NCBI GenBank assembly: GCA_964464245.1
Contig: CAYXFH010000034.1
Location: forward strand, 1 to 11,054
DNA from: JAPLHV01 sp964464245
GTDB taxonomy: Bacteria; Caldisericota; JANLFM01
Direction of reading: 5' to 3'
DNA length: 11,054 bases
This document shows, in pieces, positions 1-6,896 of this stretch; the first letter of the stretch is position 1, and the number at the start of each line of letters is the position of its first letter. A model generated the notes under the pieces. That model saw only the letters and a program-made list of their open reading frames with translations, had not been told where the DNA came from and ran no database searches. Position numbers and translations under genes: made by a program.

Positions 1-112
1 ATGGGGGCGGCTCAGCCCGGCGATTTCTTTGAGCCAGGATAATCCAAGTCACACCTCCCGCGATCAGGGCGATGACGAGTACCCAAATGAGCACTTTTTG
101 CCAAAGTTTCAA
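1..112 (-). CDS. N-terminal fragment of a membrane-anchored or exported protein (partial)
   Basis: Leftward reading frame starting with TTG at 112-110 and open to the left edge, giving 37 residues. The protein begins MKLWQKVLIWVLVIALIAGG, followed by more hydrophobic residues and then a basic, proline-rich stretch (QRNRRAEPPP). This is the shape of a single N-terminal membrane anchor or uncleaved signal sequence whose soluble part would lie outside the cell membrane. The start is set by a perfect AGGAGG at 121-126 on this strand, 8 bases before the TTG. The visible part is too short to name a family. Secretion-type adaptor proteins and many periplasmic proteins start like this. It is divergent from hppA. 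The gene is cut by the window edge, so function and length are unknown. Confidence 0.62.
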   Translation of the reverse strand, partial: MKLWQKVLIWVLVIALIAGGVTWIILAQRNRRAEPPP

Positions 113-270
113 CGCTAGTTCCTCCTATTCGCATTCCCACACCAGGCTTCCGGGTTTCCCCGAACATGACCGGCGTGGATCGATTCGTGCTTGCGAACAC
201 TATAATAAACCGAGTCGCCTTAGGAAGCCACTCGCCCCTCGGTCCGGCATTTGCAAATCTCTCTGCGGAT

Positions 271-312
271 GTAGGGGCGGGTTTCAAACCCGCCCAGTTC
301 AAACCCGCCCCC
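271..312. repeat. GC-rich palindromic repeat with a duplicated right arm
   Basis: GGGGCGGGTTT at 274-284 is the exact inverted match of AAACCCGCCCC at 301-311. The right arm is also present earlier: TTCAAACCCGCCC occurs at 283-295 and again at 298-310, a 15-base period. The left arm can therefore pair with either copy. Elements of the form TAGGGGCGGGTTT...AAACCCGCCCC are, from memory, frequent dispersed intergenic repeats in several environmental bacterial genomes. Whether this one is dispersed in this genome cannot be seen from one copy. Confidence 0.7.
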
Positions 313-405
313 TGCGGCCTCATTCTCGATTCTTGTCCGCTGCTGCTCCTATCCGCACCTTTCCAGCGTTGCGGAGCCAACTTGATAGCTCGCGGCAGCG
401 CGTTT

Positions 406-414
406 TGTTACAAT
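406..414 (+). promoter_or_regulatory. Candidate extended -10 promoter for hppA
   Basis: TGTTACAAT at 406-414 is a TG-n extended -10 with a 5/6 match to TATAAT. A TTGATA lies at 382-387, but the spacing of 21 bases is too long for a normal -35, so this would act as an extended -10 promoter. Transcription would begin near 421 and give a leader of about 50 bases before hppA. Inferred from sequence alone. Confidence 0.4.
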
Positions 415-440
415 CCCGAGGGACCTTCGGTCCTTGCGGG
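415..440 (+). promoter_or_regulatory. Leader hairpin before hppA
   Basis: GGACC (421-425) and GGTCC (429-433) form a 5-bp stem with a TTC loop. The stem can be extended by A-U and G-U pairs and by CCCG (415-418) with CGGG (437-440). No T-run follows, so it is not a terminator. If transcription begins near 421, the inner hairpin would sit at the 5' end of the mRNA and could stabilise it. Role inferred. Confidence 0.35.
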
Positions 441-470
441 GAGAGTGGAGTTCAGAGAAAGGAAAGGTAA

Positions 471-2753
471 ATGGGCAGTCTACAAGCATCACCGTTTGAG
501 ACCATTGCTATCTGGGTCGTACTCCTGATTGCTTTGCTGGGCCTTGCCTACGCCATGCTGCTGCGCAGCCAGATCATGCGTAAGGAGAAGGGAACGGCCA
601 AGATGCAGGAGGTCTGGAACGCCATCCGTCAGGGGGCGGACGCCTACCTCGGGCGGCAACTGAAGACCATCGCGCCTTTGATCGCAATTTTAACGGTTGT
701 TCTTTTCTTCTCGGTATATATTGTTCCTCCGAGTCCACAAGCATTGGAGCGCTTCGCCGGGATGACCTCCGATCAAATACGGGTCATCGTCGGCATCGGC
801 CGGGCGATCGCCTTCATTATGGGGGCGGTCTTTTCCTTGATGGTCGGCCAGTTTGGCATGCGCATGGCCGTCCAGGGCAGTGTCCGCGTGGCAGCCGCGG
901 CTCGCAAGAGCTTCGGAGAAGCGCTTAAGATCGCTTACCGGGCTGGCACCATTACCGGCATGTTGACCGACGGGTTGGGGTTATTGGGGGGGACCGTCAT
1001 TTTTATCATTTTCGGCATCGCTGCCCCCGATGCCCTGCTGGGTTTCGGTTTCGGCGCCACCTTGCTGGCACTCTTCATGCGCGTGGGAGGCGGTATCTAC
1101 ACCAAAGCCGCTGATGTAGGCGCAGACCTGGTGGGGAAAGTGGAGAAGAACATCCCCGAGGATGATCCCCGCAACGCCGCTGTCATCGCCGACCTGGTCG
1201 GAGACAATGTGGGTGACTGTGCCGGCATGGCCGCCGATATCTTCGAATCCTATGAGGTGACCATCGTCGCCGGGTTGATCCTGGGGCTTGCCTTGGTCGG
1301 GATCACCGGGGAGTTGAAATGGATCGTCTTCCCGCTGTTGGTGCGCGGGATCGGCGTACTTGCCTCGATTATTGGCACATATTTGGTCCGGGGGGGAAAA
1401 AACGACGCCTCTACCAATGCCATGACGGCAATCAATCGCGGCTTCTACACTTCTGCAGGAATCTCCTTGGTTGCCTTCGCCATTCTGGCTTATTTTTACA
1501 TGGGCGAGTGGGGAGCTTTCCTCTCTGTGGCTGTGGGGATCATCCTGGCCATTGTCATCGATGAGCTGACCAAATTATCCACCGATACCCATCATGGAGC
1601 CGTCAAAGGAATCGCCGCAGCCTCCAAGCCAGGCGCAGCAACGCTGATCTTGCGAGGCTTGGCGGTCGGTTTCGAGTCGTCGGTCTGGCAAATCCTGGTA
1701 ATCGCCCTCACTATCCTCTCCGCCGTCATCATCTATTGGGGGCAAGATGTCATCTTTGTCCTCTACGGAGTGGCCATGACCGGGATCGGGATGCTTACCC
1801 TGACCGGCAATAACGTCGCCATGGATTCTTTTGGTCCGATCTGCGACAACGCCAATGGCATCGGCGAGATGGCCAAGCTGGAGCCCAAATCCCGCCAGAT
1901 CATGGCCGACCTTGACGCGGTGGGCAACACCACCAAAGCGATCACCAAAGGGGTGGCCATCGGTTCGGCAGTCATCGCCGCGGTTTCGCTCTTCGGGTCT
2001 TTTCTGGCCGATATTTCCCTCGTGCAGCAGGCCAATATGGGTATACCCGCAGCCCAGACTCTGCTCGCCACCGGGATCCGCATATCCCAGCCGATTGTCT
2101 TCATCGGCGCTCTGGTAGGAAGCTCCATTCCTTGGCTTTTCTCTTCCCTGATGATCAATGCCGTCGCCCGCGCGGCCGGCCTGATCGTCGAGGAAGTGCG
2201 GCGGCAGTTCCGTATCCCCGGCCTCATGGAAGGCACAGTCGCTCCGGACTACAAACGAGCTGTGGGAATCAGCACGGCAGCCGCTCAACGGGAACTAATC
2301 CCACTGGCCATCATCGCCGTCCTTATGCCCTTGGTAATCGGCATCTTATTGGGTGTTGAGGCTTTGGGAGGCTTGCTGGCAGGGGTGATCCTTTCCGGTC
2401 AGCTTCTGGCCGTTTTCATGTCGACATCCGGAGGCGCTTGGGACAACGCCAAGAAGATGATCGAGGACGGGCTCTATGGCGGGAAGGTCTCCGAGGCCCA
2501 TAAGGCTTCGGTGGTCGGCGACACTGTCGGCGATCCCCTCAAAGACACCGCCGGTCCTGCCCTTAATCCGTTGATCAAGGTGATCAACTTGGTGTCCTTG
2601 CTTGCCGCGCCGGTACTCGTTCAATACCAGTACAATCTCACTGCCGGGGTGATCATCACGGCTGTGCTTGGTTTGGTGATCGTCATCGGGGCGGTCATCT
2701 TCTCCAAGCGAGGCGGCTTTGGACGGAAGGAGAAGACCAGCGCCGAGTTCTAA
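471..2753 (+). CDS. hppA: Membrane-bound proton-translocating pyrophosphatase, K+-independent type
   Basis: Integral membrane enzyme that hydrolyses pyrophosphate and uses the energy to pump H+ across the cytoplasmic membrane. The 760 residues contain many hydrophobic segments, fitting the usual 16-helix protein. The substrate-site motifs are clear: VGKVEKNIPEDDPRN at about 221-235, GDNVGDCAGMAADIFES at about 244-260, a central GNNVAMDSFGPICDNANG at about 446-463, and the C-terminal GDTVGDPLKDTAGPALNP at about 683-700. In GNTTKAITKG (485-494), Lys489 and Thr492 occupy the positions that are Ala and Gly in K+-dependent enzymes, so this should be the K+-independent, proton-pumping class. The ATG follows an AAAGGAAAGG purine stretch at 459-468. 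It stands alone, is convergent with glnA, and ends with TAA before a terminator hairpin. Confidence 0.97.
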   Translation: MGSLQASPFETIAIWVVLLIALLGLAYAMLLRSQIMRKEKGTAKMQEVWNAIRQGADAYLGRQLKTIAPLIAILTVVLFFSVYIVPPSPQALERFAGMTSDQIRVIVGIGRAIAFIMGAVFSLMVGQFGMRMAVQGSVRVAAAARKSFGEALKIAYRAGTITGMLTDGLGLLGGTVIFIIFGIAAPDALLGFGFGATLLALFMRVGGGIYTKAADVGADLVGKVEKNIPEDDPRNAAVIADLVGDNVGDCAGMAADIFESYEVTIVAGLILGLALVGITGELKWIVFPLLVRGIGVLASIIGTYLVRGGKNDASTNAMTAINRGFYTSAGISLVAFAILAYFYMGEWGAFLSVAVGIILAIVIDELTKLSTDTHHGAVKGIAAASKPGAATLILRGLAVGFESSVWQILVIALTILSAVIIYWGQDVIFVLYGVAMTGIGMLTLTGNNVAMDSFGPICDNANGIGEMAKLEPKSRQIMADLDAVGNTTKAITKGVAIGSAVIAAVSLFGSFLADISLVQQANMGIPAAQTLLATGIRISQPIVFIGALVGSSIPWLFSSLMINAVARAAGLIVEEVRRQFRIPGLMEGTVAPDYKRAVGISTAAAQRELIPLAIIAVLMPLVIGILLGVEALGGLLAGVILSGQLLAVFMSTSGGAWDNAKKMIEDGLYGGKVSEAHKASVVGDTVGDPLKDTAGPALNPLIKVINLVSLLAAPVLVQYQYNLTAGVIITAVLGLVIVIGAVIFSKRGGFGRKEKTSAEF

Positions 2754-2782
2754 CAGAGCACCCTGCCGGGAGCTGTCAAGTT

Positions 2783-2818
2783 GCCGGGGAGGTCCTCTTC
2801 CGATCTCCCCGGCTTTCT
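2783..2818 (+). terminator. hppA terminator hairpin
   Basis: GCCGGGGAG (2783-2791) pairs perfectly with CTCCCCGGC (2805-2813), a 9-bp GC-rich stem with an 11-base interior plus one possible G-U pair. It is followed by TTTCTC. It lies 30 bases after the hppA stop codon and fits an intrinsic terminator with a short T tract. Confidence 0.72.
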
Positions 2819-2866
2819 CATCAATGTGCCTGTAGCAGTCAGTTTGTGGCAGCATGGCATGGTACG

Positions 2867-2900
2867 AAAAAAGGAGCAGGAGGCATTCCTCCTGCTCCTT
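2867..2900 (-). terminator. glnA terminator hairpin
   Basis: AAGGAGCAGGAGG (2871-2883) and CCTCCTGCTCCTT (2888-2900) form a perfect 13-bp stem with a CATT loop. On the minus strand the hairpin is followed by six T (the A-run 2867-2872, partly in the stem), the classic intrinsic terminator form. It lies 22 bases past the glnA stop. It could also stop rightward read-through from hppA, though the T-run is on the glnA side. Confidence 0.88.
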
Positions 2901-2922
2901 GACATCGAAGTGAACCGAAACC

Positions 2923-4254
2923 CTAGAAAACAGGTAGGTAGCGCTCCAATTCCCAGGCAGTGACTTGTCGCCGGTACTCTTGCCATTCCTGCGTCTTGGC
3001 TTCCAGGTACCGCTGGAAAACGTGCTCGCCCAAGGCCTGGGCAACGACCTCGTCCTTCTCCAGCTCCTCCACCGCTTCCCGTAAGGAACCCGGCAGGTGG
3101 GGCAATTGGTGGTTGTTCTCCAGGTGGTAAAGATCCTCCTCGGAGGCCTCTGGCAAGGGCAGGTCGCGCTTGATCCCGTCCAAGCCGCAGGCCAGCATCA
3201 CAGCGAAGGCCAGGTAAGGATTGCAGGAAGGGTCCGGGCAGCGCAGCTCCAAGCGGGTAGCCTCCGGTTGTTGCGGGTTGATGCGGGGGACGCGGATCAG
3301 GGCAGAGCGGTTGGTGCAACCCCAGGAGATGTAGACGGGGGCTTCAAAGCCCGGTACCAAGCGCTTGTAGGAATTGACCAGGGGCGCCAGCACTGCGCAC
3401 ATCCCCCGGGCGTGGTAGAGCTGGCCGGCGATGAATCGTTTGGCCAGCGCGGAAATGCCATAGGGATCCTGGCGATCGACGAAGAGATTGCTGCCAGTCC
3501 CTAGATCGGTCAGGCTCTGATGCACGTGTAAACCCGAGCCATTGATGCCGAAGATTGGCTTGGGCATGAAAGTGGCGTAGAGGTTGTTCCGTTGGGCCAC
3601 TGCTTTCACGGTTAAACGCAAAGTGATGACATTGTCAGCGGTCTGCATCGCCGCGGCATAGCGGAAATCGATCTCGTGCTGGCCGATGGCCACCTCGTGG
3701 TGATGAGCTTCTACCTCGATCCCAAAGGAGGACAGCGCATTGACCATCTGGCGACGCACTTGGGTAGCCACATCGGTGGAGACATCGAAGTAGCTGGCGT
3801 GATCGTGAGGCTGGGCGGCGACGAGGCCATCAGGCTGAGCCTTGAAGATGAAGAACTCCGGCTCCGGACCTGTTTGAAAGGAGAAGCCCATTTTCTCCGC
3901 TTCGCCCAAGGCGCGGCGCAGAACCTGACGTGGGTCCCCGGCGAAGGGTTGGCCTTGCGGCGTGTAAACATCGCAGATGAAACGGGCTGTAGTGGTTTCT
4001 TGGCCGCGGTCCCAAGGGACGACGGCGAATGTATCCAGGTCGGGGACAAGGAACATGTCGCTTTCGGCAATGCGGGCGAATCCTTCGATGGAGGATCCAT
4101 CAAACCATGTGCCGTACTCCAGGCAGTCGCCGATAAAGCGGTGGACCGGCAAAGTGACATTCTTCACCATGCCCAGCAGGTCAGTGAATTGGAGGCTGAC
4201 GAAGCGGACTTGCTCCTTCTTCAACCATTCGATGATCTCGATCTTACTCTGCAC
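2923..4254 (-). CDS. glnA: Glutamine synthetase, type I (alpha-like)
   Basis: Cytoplasmic dodecameric enzyme making glutamine from glutamate, ammonia and ATP. The 443 residues match the length of the GSI-alpha class. Visible motifs are WFDGSSIEGFARIAESDMFL at about 50-69, the metal-binding GPEPEFF (129-135), HHEVAIGQHEIDF (185-197), NGSGLHVHQS (238-247), the glutamate-flap segment NSYKRLVPGFEAP (294-306), the ATP/phosphate-binding NRSALIRVP (315-323) and RLELRCPDPSCNPYLAF (334-350). Arg61 aligns by context with the Bacillus subtilis feedback-inhibition arginine (Arg62). The C-terminal Tyr adenylylation motif of GSI-beta enzymes is not seen, so covalent control is unlikely. The start is GTG at 4254-4252 behind an AAGGGAA about 9 bases upstream. 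It ends with TAG before a strong terminator. No glnR or glnB-like gene is adjacent. Confidence 0.96.
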   Translation of the reverse strand: MQSKIEIIEWLKKEQVRFVSLQFTDLLGMVKNVTLPVHRFIGDCLEYGTWFDGSSIEGFARIAESDMFLVPDLDTFAVVPWDRGQETTTARFICDVYTPQGQPFAGDPRQVLRRALGEAEKMGFSFQTGPEPEFFIFKAQPDGLVAAQPHDHASYFDVSTDVATQVRRQMVNALSSFGIEVEAHHHEVAIGQHEIDFRYAAAMQTADNVITLRLTVKAVAQRNNLYATFMPKPIFGINGSGLHVHQSLTDLGTGSNLFVDRQDPYGISALAKRFIAGQLYHARGMCAVLAPLVNSYKRLVPGFEAPVYISWGCTNRSALIRVPRINPQQPEATRLELRCPDPSCNPYLAFAVMLACGLDGIKRDLPLPEASEEDLYHLENNHQLPHLPGSLREAVEELEKDEVVAQALGEHVFQRYLEAKTQEWQEYRRQVTAWELERYLPVF

Positions 4255-4284
4255 GATGGTTATTCCCTTCGTTTGTAAAATTGC

Positions 4285-4294
4285 CTAAATTTAG
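4285..4294. promoter_or_regulatory. Candidate operator palindrome upstream of glnA
   Basis: CTAAATTTAG is a perfect 10-base palindrome, extended loosely by TGC/GCA flanks, about 30 bases upstream of the glnA start in an A+T-rich stretch that probably holds the glnA promoter. It is somewhat like the A/T-rich dyads used by nitrogen regulators such as GlnR, but does not match the TGTNA-N7-TNACA consensus. Weak. Confidence 0.22.
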
Positions 4295-4379
4295 CATTTG
4301 GGGACAAGCAGGAGAAGGGCGAACCACATCCAGGTGATACAGGCGTGTACGTCCGGTTGTCGAAATGAGGATAACCTTG

Positions 4380-4417
4380 CAATTATGGGGACAGATTTAA
4401 ATCTGTCCCCATAATTG
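4380..4417. repeat. Perfect 36-base palindrome (38 with flanking C/G)
   Basis: The half-site AATTATGGGGACAGATTT (4381-4398) is followed immediately by its exact reverse complement (4399-4416), with no spacer and no mismatch. C4380 and G4417 add one more pair. As RNA it would form a very stable hairpin on either strand. The GGGGACAGATTT core resembles dispersed palindromic repeats associated with REP-associated tyrosine (Y1) transposases; this is recalled, not searched. No transposase gene is in the window. It lies between glnA and the next leftward gene and lacks a terminal T-run. Confidence 0.9.
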
Positions 4418-4500
4418 TGAGCTACCGGCGGAATGACGTTAATCGGCCAAAAGCCGGGAGTCTGCCGTTCGAATCATATAGAAGAGCGCCGGCATCGAGA

Positions 4501-5037
4501 TTAAGGTTGCGTGCTTGAAATAGGCTTCATCTCCTCTGTTTCGTTAGAGCGCCTCCCCTCCCAAAGGATCCTTCCGTCATAGAAATTCAACCAAAGGTCA
4601 TGCGTAGGAGCCGCTCCAGCAGGTTCAATGATCCACCAGAAGACCTGACTGCCTGACTTCGCCAGCTCTTCCAATGATTGCCATTGAGCGGGCTTATAGA
4701 TCAACTGGATTTGAAGTTGCTCCGAGAAACCTCGGCTTTCGGCGACCTCAATCGCCCTGGGTCGAGAAATCCCCTCGGCCAGGGTAACGACGAACTGCAC
4801 GTCGGTATCGATCCAGGCCCCTTTCTCTTGCCCCTCTTCATCCAGACCGATCACCAAGCGGTAAATAGGCCCGGCGGTGCATAGCTCCATCCTTTCGATC
4901 CTGACGATCCCTGCTTTCTCTCGAACCAGGCGCTCCGTTTCAAATGCCGAGGGAAAATGCGGACCTATGACGCTAATACAACCAAAGCACAGAAAAGCCA
5001 TGGTCAAGACAGAAATCGTAACTGCTAAGCTACCCAT
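4501..5037 (-). CDS. Hypothetical exported protein, possible lipoprotein
   Basis: Protein of 178 residues from ATG at 5037. I do not recognise the family. The N-terminus (MGSLAVTISVLTMAFLCFGC) is a hydrophobic signal segment ending in Cys20. The residues before Cys20 (LCFG) have Gly at -1 but Cys at -3, so it is only a poor lipobox; a cleaved signal peptide or membrane anchor is also possible. The remainder is soluble, with a Trp-rich part around WQSLEELAKSGSQVFWWIIEP and a polar, glutamate-containing C-terminus. The segment RLVIGLDEEGQEKGAWIDTDVQF looks like beta-strands. The ribosome binding site is weak: GAAGAG lies directly against the ATG. It ends with TAA at 4501, upstream of a large palindrome and glnA, in the same direction. 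Start codon uncertain. Confidence 0.7.
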   Translation of the reverse strand: MGSLAVTISVLTMAFLCFGCISVIGPHFPSAFETERLVREKAGIVRIERMELCTAGPIYRLVIGLDEEGQEKGAWIDTDVQFVVTLAEGISRPRAIEVAESRGFSEQLQIQLIYKPAQWQSLEELAKSGSQVFWWIIEPAGAAPTHDLWLNFYDGRILWEGRRSNETEEMKPISSTQP

Positions 5038-5056
5038 CTCTTCATCGCATACATAA

Positions 5057-5080
5057 CAGCCTGCGGCAGCATGTTTAGTA
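5057..5080. repeat. 24-base direct repeat, copy 1
   Basis: CAGCCTGCGGCAGCATG followed by TTTAGTA, identical to copy 2 at 5276-5299. It contains the small dyad CTGC-G-GCAG. The 195-base spacer has no obvious terminal inverted repeats. Confidence 0.85.
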
Positions 5081-5275
5081 TAGCTCCATTCTCAGAGTAG
5101 AGTTAGCCCCTCTTTCCATCACGCTGGCAAGCCAAAGAAAAAGAGGATGAGAGAGCGGCAGCATCTGCATAATAGAAGAGAGCATGGTGATCCAAGGACG
5201 GTCATTGAACGCCAGGGATATGGGGATGATCCAAGATCTCCTGGTTGAATTCGTCCCAAGCTTGAACACAGAAAC

Positions 5276-5299
5276 CAGCCTGCGGCAGCATGTTTAGTA
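5276..5299. repeat. 24-base direct repeat, copy 2
   Basis: Exact second copy of the sequence at 5057-5080. Flanking bases differ on both sides, so the identity stops sharply at 24 bases. Confidence 0.85.
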
Positions 5300-5350
5300 A
5301 GCGCACCCTGGGAATCTTGCTGGAGAACAACGGAGCAGTTACACCGCGAC

Positions 5351-5376
5351 AGGAAGAAAGGAAGCTAATTCTTCCT
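5351..5376 (-). terminator. Possible terminator hairpin downstream of the GNAT gene
   Basis: AGGAAGAA (5351-5358) pairs with TTCTTCCT (5369-5376), an 8-bp stem with a 10-base loop, 58 bases past the leftward GNAT stop. There is no T-run immediately after the stem on either strand, so it is only a weak terminator candidate. Confidence 0.3.
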
Positions 5377-5433
5377 GCTATCCACGCCTAACAGATCAGA
5401 ACGAAGCGAGGAGATCAGCGATGAAACGCGGAG

Positions 5434-6126
5434 TCAGCGGCGGACGGTCACGTAGAGAAATTCCGAGTGCAGGGTGAATCCCAGCCGCTCCGCCAGGCGG
5501 CGCGAGGCCAGGTTTTCGGCTGACACGCGGTAGATCGGCTGTTTGCCCTCTCCTAGCAAGTCTTCTACCACGGCCGAGACCACTTTTAAGGCATATCCCT
5601 TTCGTTGGTGCTCCTCTTCCGTGCGCAGCCAAGCGATTTCCGCCCAATGCTCAGACTCGAACTGGGTCCCTCCGTAGGAAACCACTTGGTCACCCAGGAA
5701 GAGCCCGAAGAAAGTTTCCAGGGAAAGTTTTTCCTCACCCACCTGATAGCAGACCGGGAAACCGCGGGGGATCAGCGGCCGGACCCGAGCGTCCGGGGCT
5801 GGGACGAAGTCTTCTCGGTGAAGAGCGAAGAGCAGATTGGTCTCCACCATTCGTACGATGAAAGTGCGACGCAATAAGGGGAGCAAGGGATAGGGCGTTT
5901 GAATTAGATAATGGTCTTCTTTAAGATTGGGTAAGAGGCGCTCGCAAGATTTCTCCTCACCACAGAGGAAGGCTTTATGGGCGGTGGGGAGCTCCACCAG
6001 GTAGGAATTCGGGCCCTCCAGCCAAAATCGAGCTTCGCGGTCGCCGCGGAAATGGAACAAGAGCTCGAAATTGCCGACAGGATCCTGCAACAGAAGCTGC
6101 AGTATTTCGTTGCGCTGATCACCCAT
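5434..6126 (-). CDS. GNAT-family N-acetyltransferase
   Basis: Protein of 230 residues with a C-terminal GNAT acetyltransferase fold. The acetyl-CoA-binding motif A is visible: AEIAWLRTEEEHQRKGYA, where QRKGYA is the Q/R-x-x-G-x-A pyrophosphate loop. It is followed by a helix and the motif B-like SAENLASRRLAERLGF near the C-terminus. The first about 130 residues form an extra domain without a motif I know, as in two-domain GNAT proteins of the GNAT_acetyltran type. The substrate cannot be told. ATG at 6126 follows a weak AGAAGAT. It is the last gene of a leftward cluster, 33 bases after the amidotransferase stop, so it is probably co-transcribed. Ends with TGA. Confidence 0.85.
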   Translation of the reverse strand: MGDQRNEILQLLLQDPVGNFELLFHFRGDREARFWLEGPNSYLVELPTAHKAFLCGEEKSCERLLPNLKEDHYLIQTPYPLLPLLRRTFIVRMVETNLLFALHREDFVPAPDARVRPLIPRGFPVCYQVGEEKLSLETFFGLFLGDQVVSYGGTQFESEHWAEIAWLRTEEEHQRKGYALKVVSAVVEDLLGEGKQPIYRVSAENLASRRLAERLGFTLHSEFLYVTVRR

Positions 6127-6159
6127 TATCTTCTATTTGAGACGGAAGCGGGAAAAAAG

Positions 6160-6885
6160 TCAACCTCGGAAAACCAATAACGCCCCATTTTCCAAGGGGA
6201 CCCATTTCCCGCCGCCGATCGGCTCGGAGCTGACGGCCAGAAGCGCTGCGTCCTGTCTCTTCCAAAGCTGGTAGTACGAGGTGAGTGCGAGATCGCGGTA
6301 CCGGCAGGAGACGAAAGCTTCAGCTCCATCAGAGAGAAGGAAATTCAAGGCGGTGTAATCCAGGCAGTAATTCTCCAGTTCTGCCAACGCCTTGCCGATG
6401 GCTGCGACCCGGGCCGCTATGGCAACTCCCTGCAGGCGGTTCAATAGGAAGAGAAAAAGCCGCTCGGAGTCTCCATCCCCTTCCGGAGAGAGATTCCCAA
6501 TGGGGATGCGGCCGGCATCATGGATGGTCCCGTTGTGGGCGAAAGCCCAACCATCACGACAGAAGGGGTGTGTGTTCTCCTGTCGAATGGGGATCCCCGG
6601 AGATGCTTTGCGCAGGTGCCCGATAACAAGGGTCGGGCGGTGCCCTGCCATTTCGTTGATGGTTTGGGCGCAAGCTGGAAGGCGGGGGTCGGCCGCCTCT
6701 TTCTGTAGGCTCAGTCCCACATCTTCGCACCAGTAAGCCCAGCCCCAACCATCCAAGTGACCAGCGGTGGATCCGGGCGGCACACGACCGCGCACGGCCA
6801 GTTCGCGAAAGGCGGAAAAGAGCGAAAGAGCCTCCCCGTCTGCGGGTGGGCTGTCTTTGTCCATGGTAAGGAGCAGGCGGCACAT
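6160..6885 (-). CDS. Class II glutamine amidotransferase, stand-alone (YafJ/EgtC-like)
   Basis: Protein of 241 residues with an N-terminal-nucleophile glutaminase fold. Cys2 in MCRLLL is the catalytic nucleophile once the initiator Met is removed, which fixes the start at 6885. Other class II motifs are present: GWGWAYW (about 46-52), IGHLRKAS.G, NTHPF and WAFAHNGTI (the substrate and oxyanion loops), GDGDSERLF, and a late SEPIGGGKW. The family hydrolyses the amide of glutamine or a gamma-glutamyl compound. There is no synthase or synthetase domain, so it acts alone or with a separate partner. There is no Shine-Dalgarno sequence before the ATG; it starts 11 bases after the beta-helix gene stop, so translational coupling is likely. 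Its substrate is not deducible. Confidence 0.92.
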   Translation of the reverse strand: MCRLLLTMDKDSPPADGEALSLFSAFRELAVRGRVPPGSTAGHLDGWGWAYWCEDVGLSLQKEAADPRLPACAQTINEMAGHRPTLVIGHLRKASPGIPIRQENTHPFCRDGWAFAHNGTIHDAGRIPIGNLSPEGDGDSERLFLFLLNRLQGVAIAARVAAIGKALAELENYCLDYTALNFLLSDGAEAFVSCRYRDLALTSYYQLWKRQDAALLAVSSEPIGGGKWVPLENGALLVFRG

Positions 6886-6896
6886 GGGAGATTTCG

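Larger units (their letters stand above)
113..470. other. Divergent intergenic region between the left-edge gene and hppA
   Basis: This 358-base stretch has no convincing gene; the frames that cross it have no family resemblance and no ribosome binding site. It holds the ribosome binding site of the left-edge gene (121-126), an A+T island with a TATAAT at 201-206, a GC-rich palindromic repeat (271-312), and a candidate promoter and leader hairpin for hppA (406-440). Confidence 0.6.
5038..5433. other. Gene-free interval with a 24-base direct repeat
   Basis: These 396 bases hold no frame with a convincing start, ribosome binding site or family resemblance. They contain two exact copies of a 24-base sequence 219 bases apart, a 10-base partial echo of it (GCGGCAGCAT at 5155-5164) and an AGGAAGAA/TTCTTCCT hairpin at 5351-5376. 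The interval may be a degraded duplication or insertion. Confidence 0.55.

Noticed and set aside
12..528. Long overlapping frames across the hppA upstream region
   Set aside because: They cross the GC-rich palindromic repeat, have no ribosome binding site or family resemblance, and conflict with the hppA start and the left-edge gene.
4444..4456. CGGC-CAAAA-GCCG hairpin as terminator of the possible lipoprotein gene
   Set aside because: Only a 4-bp stem with no T-run.
4462..4478. GTTCGAATC resembling a tRNA T-loop
   Set aside because: The flanking bases (CTGCC and ATATA) cannot form the T-stem, and no acceptor or anticodon arm is present.
5075..5269. 64-residue leftward frame in the gene-free interval
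   Set aside because: No ribosome binding site or family resemblance; it ends inside the direct repeat and looks like chance.
5291..5392. Short rightward frame beginning MFSKRTLGILLENNG within repeat copy 2
   Set aside because: Only about 33 residues, no ribosome binding site, and the same ATG in repeat copy 1 opens into a stop after 10 codons.
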